A stretch of 64,000 nt of DNA from Beroe forskalii. Lineage: Eukaryota > Ctenophora > Nuda > Beroida > Beroidae. Within the stretch, counting starts at the first letter, position 1. Every line of letters begins with the position of its first letter. The DNA lies in assembly GCA_011033025.1 (NCBI GenBank), contig WFMF01000424.1, positions 93,837 through 157,836 of the forward strand. Reading direction: 5' to 3'. The notes beneath the pieces are model-generated. The model worked only from the letters and a program-made list of their open reading frames with translations, was not told the DNA's origin and ran no database searches. A program made the position numbers and the translations under genes. Positions 32,631 through 45,100 of this stretch are shown in pieces.

Positions 32631-33705
32631 TCAATATAACCATTCCTGTTGATTAGACATATATCAGGTTACTTCACTGTATGTGATTCTAGAGCTATTT
32701 CTCTATTTGAAACAGCTGGGTCCTGGTAGCTGAATTTAAATTCAAATTTTAAGTTTTTAATCTTCATAACTTTAACGTAATACATGTGATATCACAAATT
32801 GTATGCACATTGCACAATATATTAGGTAAAGAGGTAAACGACGACCTCTAGTCGTATATCTCTGGCTGTATATCTCGAGTACTATGAAAGAAGCAAAGAA
32901 AAAGAATGGACAACAGTAGTTCCTTGAACTCAAATGATGAATGAATTTAATACCTTTTCTACAACAATGCACAGGTTGACAGGTGGTACAGTTTTCTCAA
33001 AACTTCTAGTGTGTTGTCATTGTAATTTTGAATAGGTATATTGTTTCCGTAACAAAGCTGTGCAATTATGAAAGTTGATGGACCACTATAATATAAAAGG
33101 TTAAAGTATGATTATTATTCTAGTGAGCTAGTGGCGTCATTAAGCTCCCTTTTTGCGGAACATTGTTAATTTGTTAATATGATTACGGAAGAATAAAGAA
33201 TACAAGAATACCTACAACTCTACAAGGTGGAAGTTTGCTCGGCGACAGTTTTCCAAGAAGCACTCCCTGGCTTTTCCAAGCTACATTTTATTGAACTCGG
33301 AAAATTTGAACATTACTCAGATAGATAAGAAGATAGCTAAGAATATTTTGAGCTTGAGTTAACTACTCCAATGCGCAAAATTTAAAAGGTGCAGATTGTA
33401 GAATGTATCAAAACCCGAATGTTGTCAGTTCTACTTAATATCCCTGACAGTACAGTTCACTTAGAACCTCCTGCCACCAATGGTGAACAGCGAGGTCTTG
33501 AGGCCCCTCGTGGGCCGGTGGCAGAACGCTGCTGATCTGCCACACTCATCATGGTAAAAAGCCGGAGAATGATCCGTATTATGAATAAAATATTTTATGA
33601 TTTGTCAGTGTATTTTAGCTGGACTTGGCTATTGGACCTGGTCGACCACCTCATGCCAGATTATAACTCAATTCACTGAATCTAAACCTATCCCATATAG
33701 GAAGG
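32631..33705. other. Intergenic region between ADAL and SLC35B4
   Basis: No frame is supported. A GC-richer patch at about 33465-33530 has CTGCCACC and GGTGGCAG at its ends that could pair; I cannot assign it to a known RNA. The SLC35B4 promoter should lie near its 3' end. Confidence 0.4.
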
Positions 33706-34992
33706 ATGGAGGGTGTGAAGGCTCGGCCCCTTGTGGCGATGTCCCTTGTTTTCTTCTGCTGTTGTATGAACGTTATTCTGCTGGAGAAGATGGTGAAGGA
33801 GTCCCCCGACTGTACGGTCCTTGTTACCTTGTCAGGTGTGTATAATAGAACAGTGAACACTTGTCAGGTATGTTACCGATAATATGTATGCATATTGCTC
33901 GATCGGTGGAGGGCTCTATAAAGACGCACAAATTTACATTTCGCGCATAAACTTTTGATATAGATTCTAAACTATATCGAAAGTTCGACAAAATTGTGCT
34001 TCGTATAGACTATCAGTCAATGAGTATGCGTTAAATAAGCAAGATTTGTATGCGCAGTTGTAGATCATTTTCCAGTTTCCCCTCAAATTTATTTGACTCG
34101 TACTCAGTCCCAAACTAAGTTTGAAATATCTAAATATATCTTCTGTTTATCTACTCAGCATAACAACTCTTTCTCTGCAGGTTACGTGTTCATCATATTC
34201 CAGGGTATAGTCTGGCACCCTGAATATCTGACCCGGAACAAGATCCCAGTCCAGAACTACCTGATCATAGCTGCCCTCTTCTTCTCCACCAACCTCTGCA
34301 ACAACATGGCCCTCAGCTTCGATGTGGACATGCCGACCATGGTCATCATCAGGTCTGGGTCTCTGGTGGCTAACATGATCGTGTCCATAATCGCCTTCAG
34401 AAGACACTATCCCCCGTCTAAGTTTATCAGTGTGGTGACTGTCACTATTGGTGTGCTCATGTCCACCATTGCCACTGCTCGGATCAAGGCTCAGGATGAA
34501 ACATCGCCTGATATAACCAGGTGGCTAATTGGGATGCTGATGTTGCTGTACGGGCTCTTTGGTTCTGCCACCACGGGGGTATTCCAGGAGAAGTTGTTTG
34601 CAACGTTTGGCAAGCACCCAGGAGAAGCGTTGTTCTACAGCAACCTGCTGGGGCTAGTTGGCTTCCTGCCAAAGTACCAGAGCATCGCTGACTCGATGTT
34701 TGAGTTCTCCAACTCTCCCACCTCTATCCTGGGAGTACCATCTCTGTGGGTGTACTGCCTCCTCAACATCGCCATGCAGAACGTGTGTCTGCACAGTGTC
34801 TACTTCCTGCTGTCGGAGTGGACTTCCCTAGCTGTCACTCTGGTCACCACCATCCGCAAGTTCCTGAGTCTGGTGCTGTCCGTGGTGCTGTTTGGGAATG
34901 TCTTCACTTTGCAGCACTGGATGGCAGCCTTCCTGGTCTTCCTAGGGACTGCAATCTACTCGGAGCTACTCAAGATACCTGGCGTCCAGTGA
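33706..34992 (+). CDS. SLC35B4: UDP-sugar transporter of the SLC35B4 type, 2 exons
   Basis: Golgi/ER nucleotide-sugar transporter; the family moves UDP-xylose and UDP-GlcNAc into the lumen (family knowledge). Exon 1 33706-33835 encodes MEGVKARPLVAMSLVFFCCC and NVILLE. Exon 2 is 34181-34992. Together they give 313 residues, against about 330 in vertebrates. Signature blocks are NNMALSFDVDMPTMVIIRSG, SLVANMIVSII, FGKHPGEALFYSN, and near the C-terminus SLAVTLVTTIRKFLSLVLSV and TLQHWMAAFLVFLGTAIYSE. About ten hydrophobic helices fit the drug/metabolite transporter fold. The initiating ATG starts the family N-terminus. Phase 1 at the single intron is consistent. Confidence 0.94.
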
Positions 34993-36190
34993 GGGGATTC
35001 AAAATAGGTAAGGAGTTAAAGCCATGTGGCAATTGGCATTTGGCAATTGGCATCGACAACTTATTTGGGATGGGTAAATAGGGTTGAACTTTGAGTCCGA
35101 GTTTTATATCAATGGAATCTACCGATGACTTATTTTAGAATTTGGGTTTTATTTTCAGTATAAATGAAGTGAAGTATGAAGTGGTAATTTTTTGCATACT
35201 GTGAAATCTAAATAATAGTTTATCAGTTTGCCAGATGAAGCATTATTTCATTTCATGTAGACATGACAACGGTTAAACTTAGTAATAATATCGTATGTGA
35301 TTCTGGCAGCTTTTTCTTGCTTATCATTATCAGATTATCCAATTTTTCATGCTATGGCGATCATGGCATGGTTTAGATTAAAATAAGCTTAATAAATTAT
35401 GCATGATTAATGCATGCATGTATGTGAGCTGAGGAGTGTGGTATGTATATTGTATAGCTGTTTAATTGTTTAATGATGACATGCCAATGTCACATCACAA
35501 TACAGGTATACAGAAGGTACTATATGTAATATGTATTGTATTCTTGAACCATCATACTCTCATAGATCCTCAGTTTTGCACATAGTAAATGGCGCGAGTT
35601 GATAATTTCTTGAACCATCATAGTTTTAAATTTTAATTTTTTATAATAATCCTGTATCAAATGCTTGAGAATTAAAATTTTTCAATATTTATGAATTTTA
35701 AATTTTGGGACTTTTAAATCTATTGTTATGAAATTTGTTCATTTTTAATCATTAATCTTTGTTTTGTTGTCTCATATATTTCATCACATCAGCATTCAGC
35801 ACATCAATTGGTTGACTCTGATAGTTAATTCATAGTACACAATCACATGCTCATATTAAATAAATGTTTGAGTTTGACTGATTGATTATCAAATCTTCTA
35901 TCTACTTCCATAGTTTGTTTACTTTTATAGTTGGTTTACTTCTGTCTTACCGAAACTCATTTCTGGTATCAAGGATCCTGGAAATTAGAATAACTATTGG
36001 GAGATCATTATTCAGTGAAAAATTGAAATTAAAATTCCAATCAGTATTAATCAGTGTTATAGGTTTTCTTTAGACCTCAGTTCAAACTTTTAGTCCAACA
36101 AAGCAGTAATATCCTGAATATCCCACGTATCACTGAGACTTGTACAATTACCGGGTATTTGATTAATCATCCACCTTCTTGAGCTAGATC
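34993..36190. other. Intergenic region between SLC35B4 and CWC22
   Basis: AT-rich 3' UTR and promoter DNA. A direct repeat of CTTGAACCATCATA occurs at 35544 and 35613. No gene is supported. Confidence 0.45.
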
Positions 36191-39100
36191 ATGTCTCGCA
36201 GCAGTTCCTCTTCCTCAGACCGCAGTCCTGAGAAACCACCCTCCAAGAAGGCGCGAGGCAGTCGAAGGAAGAAAAGGCCTTGTTCCTCTTCCAGCTCCTC
36301 CCCTTCTTCAGACAGCTCACCGGAGAAGGCGAAGACCCTCCAGAAGCAGTCACCGCGCAGTTCGTCGTCTGGTAAATCATCCGGAAGACGGAAGTCTTTA
36401 CCAAAACGTTCAGGAAGTGAGTCGTCCAAGTCCAGGCATTCCAAGTCTAGCAGACAAAGCTCCAAAGGGGCCGAGTCTGCTGGAAGGAAGTCCAAAACTC
36501 CGGATTTCTCCAAAACCAGGAGCAGTCCCAATGCCAGACAGCGCCATGACACCCCCGACAGCGATGAGGAAGAATCAAAAACCCGGGGTACCAGAAGACG
36601 ACATGATACATCAGAGAGCAGTGGTAAGGAGCCGACAAGCAAAACTCCGGATAAAAGTACCATGACACCTGAAAGAAGGAGCAAGACCCCCGAGATGTCA
36701 GCTCGGAGAGATGACACTCCGGAAGTGAGCAATGGGGACCAGGCAAGGAGCAAAACTCCAGATATGACAGCTAGGGAAAGGAGTAAAACTCCCGACATGA
36801 CAGCCCGGGAAAGGAGCAAAACTCCTGACATGTCAAGGAAACGCCACGACACTCCCGGTAGTGATGACGAGCAGATAAGAAGCAAAACTCCCGAGATGGT
36901 GCCGAGCCAGGCTGACAGAACGCGTCATGACACCCCGGAATCCATGGACGAAGACAAGCCCCGAAGCAAAACCCCCGACATGTCAGTCTCCTCCTCTAAG
37001 TCCACCTCTAGACTACATGATGCCCCGAACAGTTCGAAACATTCCAGAGACCGTGACGTCACTCCTCCTCCTCCTAGTGAAATTACTGAAGATAGGAAGG
37101 CAGGAGACAGAGAGGACGCTAAGTCTCCAAGGTCTGGACCTTCAACTGAACACTCTAAAGTGAGGCCGGCAGTAGAGCCTTACGAAAGGTATTTGTGTTG
37201 CTGTGTGCTTTAGATTTCTGTTGGTGAATTCATTTTTAAATCGAATAATGGTGCTCTTTCACATTTCAGCTTCCAAAATTTCAAGTTTCTTGAACTGTTC
37301 TTTTTGCGTGCTCGCTAATCGCTTTAGCTCTAAAACAGATATTATGTATAACGCACACTCATCAAGTTTTACTTTCCTAGCGACGAAGACACAGTGAAGA
37401 TTCTACCTACGGAGGATGACCTTGCTTGGTTTGCTAGGAAGAGGCTGGCTGGTCGACAGCTGTCAGGTAAATGACTCTGGAAGACTGGAAGTCTGGATGA
37501 CGGATGTGTGTGTTTTTCAGATCACCGCGCCGTTGAGGTTTCGTTTTTCAAAAGTTCAAAGAATCGGGCAGTGAAAAGTACCAATCACTTTATTTTATGA
37601 ATAGGTAGGCATTTATTGAACAAGTTGATAACATGTTAACATAGGTAAATGTTCATTTCAGATTATTAATAACAGCTAGGTATATTGACAGTGTATTCAA
37701 TTCGCAGGTGAAGAAGATTCTAAGAGGAGGAAGCGGCACGACTCAGACGACTCAGATAATAAGTCAGCTAAGAGTAATGACGCTGAGAAGTATGTCCTAC
37801 TTCACTGTCTTTTGTGGTTTATCAAGCCCGTTAATTGATCTTCTCCGGTAAGGTCTTTAGATACGCTGACCTTTGTTGGAGAAGAGAGAACATGTCGTGA
37901 CAGAACGCGCTGACCTGCTGTATTTTATCATAATCCGTTAATCATCTGCTCGTGTTCTGCTATTTTATCCTTTTATCCTGATCATAAGTTTTCTTTTCGC
38001 GGATTAATTTCTCGTGTTTCTCAAGAAAGAGAGGTGTAGAAGCAGTGCCGTAATTTTCATTGTCCAAATTACAAATGACATAATATTATGGTTGATGTGT
38101 GGAATCATTATTTACACGTGTGCATGTAACTTCATCCTACAGGACACCAGTGTATGATCGAAGGAGCCGATCTGCAACTCCCAAAATGGTGGAGTCGAGG
38201 AGTAGGACGCCCAGCATAGGTCGGAAAGGGGAAAGGAGTAGGTCTGTTACTCCTGAAATGGAACGATTGGGTGGATACGCTGAAGATAGGATTGAGCAGG
38301 AATCTGAGAGGTGAGTAGCAAGTTATCTATGTCCTTTTTGGCTGCTGGCAGGCAAAATGAGGATTGACTTAATTTATAATTTTTAACTCTAAGAGCTTAT
38401 ATACCACATTTGATCTTTTCATGACTCTTTCGTACTCCCCAAATTATTGCTCCAGCTTTATTAAACATGACATTTCAGATCGCCTGACCGTGTAGTTGAA
38501 AGTGTATCCGAGTACCAGGAATCTCGAATTACTGCTCCTCAAGAAGAGGAGGAGGCAGAGCAAGAAGACGAGGCAGCAGCCGAGGAATACAAAGAAACAC
38601 GAGTCCAGGCCGAGGGATCAGAGGAGTGGTTCAGTAAAGACAAGGAGGAGGAAGAGGAAGAGGAAGAAAGAGCTCCTGTGCATGAGAGACTCGGGAAAAG
38701 GGATCGGAGCAAGGATAGGAGTGGGGATCGAAGCCGGGATGGAAGCAGGGGCAAAAGTGGGGATAGGAGCAGGGGGCACAGCAGGGATCGAGGAAGGGAT
38801 CATAGCAGAAACAGGAGCAGAGATAGAGGAAGGGATCGAAGTAGGGATAGAACGAGACGGAGGGCTGTTGAAGATGATCTCAGTAAGGATCGGAGAAGCA
38901 GTGACAGAAGGCGGGATCGATCAAATGATAGGAGGGATGGCAGAAGGGATGATAGGAGGGATGGAGATAGGCCTCAGCACCGGTACCAATCAAGAAGAAA
39001 CAGGGATGAGAGGCGAGGAGATAGGAGGCCTGGTGACAGGAGGGGAGAGGAGGGAGACGCTGATAAGAAACCTGAAGACAAGGAGGAGAAGAAAGAAGAA

Positions 39101-42100
39101 ATGCTTCCCAGGAAACCCAAACCAGGTATCCCACAATAGAGGCCCTGAATTTGATTGTTTTTCACTACTTCAATTTAGATCTACTGGATTATAACTCTAG
39201 TTTCATCTCAGCAATTTGATGATTCGGCGGGACTTTGGTTTAATCACTTTTTTCAGTAGGTATAAACTTACTTTTCACGTTTGAAGTGTTGACTATATCA
39301 CACAATGCGAATATTTTCAGAAGAGAACCCTCTTGCCATGAGGTCAGGTGGGGCCTACATGCCACCCCACAAGCTACGAGCCCTTCAAGCCAGCATCACT
39401 GACAAAACCTCCGAACCTTACCAGAGACTGACTTGGGAGGCTCTGAAGAAGAGTCTCAACGGTCTCGTCAATAAGGTCTCAACTTATGGAATATAATTAT
39501 CTAGAATGTCTTGAATCGCGATTAATCTACAGACTACGTATTCCAGAATTTTCAAGATGAACATTTCGTTGCGATTTTTGAAATCCATTTAAACAGCACC
39601 AATTTCATTTCCTCTCACCTCCATCCCTCCTCTCCAGGTGAACACAGACAACATCAAAGACCTTGTGATCGAGCTATTCCGTGAGGACTTGGTGCGAGGA
39701 AAGGGTCTTCTGATTCGGAGTATCATGACAGCCCAGGCCCAAGCCACGCCCTTTACCAACGTATACGCTGCCGTTATCGCCGTTATCAACACCAAGTTCC
39801 CAGACATCGGAGACCTGCTGCTGGACAGGCTGATCCTCCAGTTCAAGAGGAGCTACCTGCGGAACCAGAAGGCAGTGTGTCTCAGCACGGTCATGTTTGT
39901 GGGACACCTCGTCAACCAGCAGGTGGGGATGTAAGGCATTGGATTGCAAGAATTCAGGACATAAGATCCAATAAAACTCATGTACTTCTATGCACTGAAT
40001 TATTGTATGGTCAATAGATTCTTGTCTCCACGATCACGAAACAATATGACTGTATAATTGAACATAGTATGAATTTTCATAAAATGTTATACACAGAATG
40101 AAGTTATTAGAAGTTTAGAGGTTGTAGGTTAGAGTCTCATATTCCCATCACTTAATCCCAAAGTCCTCATCATCCAGTGCCTCATGTGGAGCTTCGTGGA
40201 TTGACATGTACTTTCTGAGGAGGACAGTCAGCGTGAAGCACATGAGCAGAACAGCTCCTATCGTCAAGTAACAGTAAGAGTGCAGGTCAAACAAGGAAGG
40301 GGCAAACATCGACAGGATGTAGAAGATAGAGAAACCCAAATTATTTACGGAGTACCCCAAGGACGCACCTTCGGCCCCATACACCTTTCCAGCCACACTG
40401 TAGTAGATGATGCTGATGCCACTGTCAGAGAGACCTATGCAAATGCCAATGGCGACACCGTAAGCTGCGTGGGGAGTGATGTAGGTCTCTATTGTTTCCA
40501 CCTCCAGTATCTCCGATGCAGCGTCTTTGGGCAAGACCAAGACACAGAGAATTGCAGCAGTTATAGCTAGACAGGATGTTATGATGGTGGAAATGGTGTT
40601 GCCTAGGATCCTGGTCGAGTAGGTCCATACGACTGATCCGACTACGAAAGCAGCTCCTAGCGATACAGTGTAGAGGGGAGTGAGATCTCTTTGGTGCGAG
40701 ATGGAGGCTAGGGCAGTGGGTAGCATCTTGATAGCCAGACCCCACATGAAGCCCCAGTAAATAAGGGGCAGGAATAACAACCAGAAGGCAGGTAGTCTGC
40801 ACATCCTGCTGAACCACTCCTTGGCAGTTACAACTCTTTTGCGAGTTGTCTCCTTGTTCATAGGTTCCTCATCTGCTGCCCCATTATCTTTACACTTGCT
40901 GACTTCTGAAACTCCAAAGAAACTGATCAGGGCCATGAGCAACGTGACAGCCACACATACGCTGTAAATCACTATCCTGTTAGTCTCTGATATCTCGGTG
41001 ACGTTGTCAAAGTAGAAGTAGTTACAGAGTCCCCCGATGATGAATCCCAGGGAGACACAGGAAAACCAGACTCCCATGTTCCACTGGAGCTGCCCATCAT
41101 CCGAGTTGTTGATGATAACCATCGGCCAGATTATCCACATCCCCCCACTTCCAACGCCCGTTACGAAAGCTCCAAGGTATATCACGTACTGGTTAACAAT
41201 CCAAATCATGGTCCAGAAAAGCCCTGTGATCAGCAGGGCTGTGGCCAAGGCGGTAACCTTGATTCCTGCCCATTTGTAGAAGGAATGATACACGAGACTC
41301 ACCAGGGTCGCTCCAACATACTTTGCTATTTCCGAGTAGTACCCTGCTTCTAGGGCGATATCCGAGGATTCGGCCAGAGCGATGTTTTGAACGGTTTCAG
41401 CTGGCCCAAGAGCGACGTAGCACAATGTCATGACTATACATGCTATCACCACGTTCTTTTTCTTTTCACAGAAGTTCAGTTTCATACCTGGAGTTTTTCG
41501 TTTTGTAATAAGATCAAAACTTGTTTTGGAAGCAAATTAGTTCAATGCAAGCATTTCATTGAAAAGTGTTATGAAATTCAGACATGTAATCGTAAATCAG
41601 CTTTAACCAATAACCAGTAAAATACTTAAGATTAATTTATGAAACATTCTGTATCAAGTCAGTTACAACAAATTAAGAAATGAGGTAGGTACCGCCAAAC
41701 TAAAACGAGGTACAGGCCTGTAAAATTCCTAGAAGCAACATCACAGCCGACTAATCCGCAAAAAATGATTTTACACCATTTGTAATCGGTAACTCGAAAC
41801 GAAATTATAATTAATTCGCAGGACATTTTATTCAAGACATTACATTTCAGTATTTCAGGGCCTTTTTCTCCCTTTCCTGGCCCCATCCCATACCCTAACC
41901 TTTTCTCGGAGTATTACAATTGATTTCCGTTCCCCGCAGGTGGTTAACGAGATCCTGGTTCTGGAGATCCTATCCCTGCTGCTGGAGAAGGCCACGGCAG
42001 ACAGCGTGGAGATCTCCATAGCCCTGCTCAAGGAAGTGGGTGGGAAGCTGGACGAGCTGTCTCCTCGAGCCATGCACGGGGTCTTCGATCGCTTGCGGAG

Positions 42101-45100
42101 TTTGCTACAGGAGGGGGACCTGGATGTGAGGATCAAGTACATGATCGAGGTGATGTTCGCTGTGAGGAAGGACAAGTTCAAGGACCACCCGACCTTTGCT
42201 CCGGGGTTGGAGTTGGTGGAGGAGGAGGATCAGATCACACATCTGAAGCAGCTGGATGACAAGGTCAAGGGATTTGAGATTCTCAATGTCTTCAAGTTCG
42301 ACACTGATTATAAAGAGAACTGCGCCAAGTACCAGCTCATCAAGTTAGTAAATCTCATAAGGGTGCTGTGAACTTTATTTCACTTAAATCGAAATCTAAT
42401 TTGAGTTTGATCGTGGATATTAATGTTGACAGCGCCGGTAGCGTTGTATCTTCTGATATATCTTTCGTTCTTATGAAGATTCTGAATCCCCACCCCTCTC
42501 AACCCAGGAATGAGATCCTGGGCTCTGACTCCTCAGAAGGAGAGGAAGGAGGAGATGAGGATGAGGATGAGGAGTCGAGCGAGGATGAGGAGCAGCAAGG
42601 GACAGAGATCATAGACCAGACCGGCACCAACATGCAGGCTTTGAGGCGGACTATATACCTCACCATACAGGTTTCAATATCAGACAGGGTTTCATCAGAG
42701 AATTTGTACTTGTACAGAACTGTGTGTACTGAGCGTCATACCTTTCAACACGATATCAAGCTTTTGAGACATGATAAGTTCGATTAGATTACAATATTAA
42801 ATTGTACTTGATTTCTGAATATAAGAATATACTCTAGTCGAGTTTACTATCACGCAACCCAGAATTTTGGAAAAAATTGCTCATTTTATGCTCATCAAGA
42901 AGGGGTATTTGGATAGATAAGAGCATGCGGCGCTGCATATAATGTGATACCATGTTTTCCTACTTAGAAATAAATCCAGAGGCATGGTTTTTACTTTTCT
43001 CTGCTCGATTGCAGAATAACAAGTAACACCCCCTTCTCTGCTCAGAGTTCGCTAGGTTTTGAGGAGTGCATCCACAAGCTGTCCAAACTCCAGCTCAAAC
43101 CTGGGCAAGAAGCTGTCCTTGTGAAGCTTATCATCGAGTGCTGCTCTCAAGAGAGGAGTTACAAGAAGTTCTACGGGTAAAGATAATCCAATGATTTACT
43201 AATTTACATACGTATAACCAAAAAACGAAACTTATTAGTATTACAGAGACAGTTCGAACTGCAGTTTTGTGTGCAGTGTGCACGGCGGCGTAGAAACATA
43301 TGAATAACATGTCTGTACGCCGCAAAAACTTACGCCGTGCGCACCAAACTGTAGTTTTTAATTTATTTTATTTATTTGATAATTATTTTATTGTTTTATT
43401 CCTAACATTTTGTTCTTTTTTTATAATTATATTAACGTATTACTGCTTTGTATATACTTTTTTACTAATTTGCTGCAACACCGACGAACTTGCAATTCAT
43501 TATTGTGGCTGAAAAAGTTCTGAGAACTGTTCTTTAGCCGTTGGCGACCAGATTTATTATCACTAAATGGTTACCGTCAGGAGTTTATCCAATATAACAA
43601 ATAAAACGAGTGGATAAATTACAATAGAAGTATGTTAATTTTGAAATAAACCCAATTTCAGTACACTATATTTGACTTCAGGAAGTTGAACACTTTAATT
43701 TGTCGGTGTTTTTCTCGCCTGAGAAAGAAAGCAGTAAATGGACTTGCAGCAAGCCTTATTGTCCTTCGAATCACCACATCTGTCTAGAGAAGCTTTACAC
43801 TGGCTGGCTGAGTATTTTCTTGCGGAGAAAGTGTCCAGGAAACTGGAACAGGGCTCCCAGCCTGCTCCCTTATACATGTGGTAGTACTTCCACATTTTCT
43901 CCAAGCACTCCAAGTCCATTTGGGTGTGACTGTAATCCATACAATGGCCAGCTGCTCTTTCCTGCAGCACAGGATCAGCAGCATAACATGCCGCGCAGAA
44001 TAAACAGTGAGAACAGCTATCTTCAACATTTCCGAATGGGTCAGAGTACCTAAATCTGGAATATAAGATATTATTATTTGCAATTCTTATTGGTTTTGGT
44101 AACTATAACTTATTACTAAGAACCAAAAATGCAAGTAAAATCTGGCAAAAATGTGAAAAATTCGGATGTTCTAAAAAAGCGAACAGATATTTTAAAGAAG
44201 GTGAGATTTTGAGGAAGCTCTCCATGATATGCAATCTAGGCAGTAGATTCTAGGTAGAGATATTAAAATCTTCACCTACTACCACCACAAATCTGATGGA
44301 ATGAGACACAGAATCCTGTCTTATATACAGAATTGAACCCAATGTTTTGCAAAGAAAAATGATTTGTCTCGGATAATAAGATTAAAATCTTTATCGTTTT
44401 GTTTTCCAGTGAAACTTTGTTATCTCTTCTTCTTCGGCGAAAAACTATCACAGATTGAGGGAGCGACTAAATACCGATAATCATTATAGTTCTCTTGGTT
44501 TCCCCTCAGCGGTTACAAAGTCAGGAGGTAATTAGTCACTTATAGTAACGTTACAGATCAGATCTTTATAATTCGAAGCTCACGCGGACTACCATTTGAT
44601 ACTTTGATACAACTAAATGTTATTTGAAAAGAAATTAGCCGAAGTTTGGCTATGAAGGTACGTCAAAAGATCAAAGAGTAAGATCACAGATTATTCGCTA
44701 TCCAGCTGAATAACAAATAACGGCAAAAGAGATACCATCAAACTAGTTGATAGACATGGAAAATACAGATAGTTGGCGCGGCGGAAGGTCAAATAAAGCC
44801 CAGTAATTAATCAAAATTTACTGATCTATCGGTTTTTATCACTGCGCTTTGTGATCTGAACAATCAGAGGTGACAAAGTTTTACTGATTATAAACCAACT
44901 AACCAAGAAACATTTTAATTTTATGATTTGATGTTGAAGATAGCTGTTCTCATTGCTTTACTCTACGCGGCATGTAAAGATATTATGTTGCTGATCTTAA
45001 CTGAATGATCGGATCACTGTTTATTAGTCGCATACTGATACTGATTAATGATGATTATAGTCTCTGCGACAAAATGAAAGAAGCTGAATTTTAATAAATA

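Noticed and set aside
34147..34407. Minus-strand frame opposite SLC35B4
   Set aside because: Antisense shadow of the second transporter exon, His/Asp-rich without domain.
36184..36885. Minus-strand frame of 233 residues opposite the first CWC22 exon
   Set aside because: It is the antisense of a repetitive Ser/Thr/Lys-rich coding exon, with Leu/Ser-rich low complexity and no domain.
38496..39194. Alternative plus-strand frame with Gly/Ile-rich repeats
   Set aside because: It is a shifted reading of the RD-rich CWC22 exon; the in-phase frame continues the spliced protein.
43985..44029. Signal-peptide-like start MLKIAVLT on the minus strand and its plus-strand copy
   Set aside because: It reads a different frame from the cysteine-rich exon and quickly loses coding character; the exon frame is open through it from the upstream acceptor.
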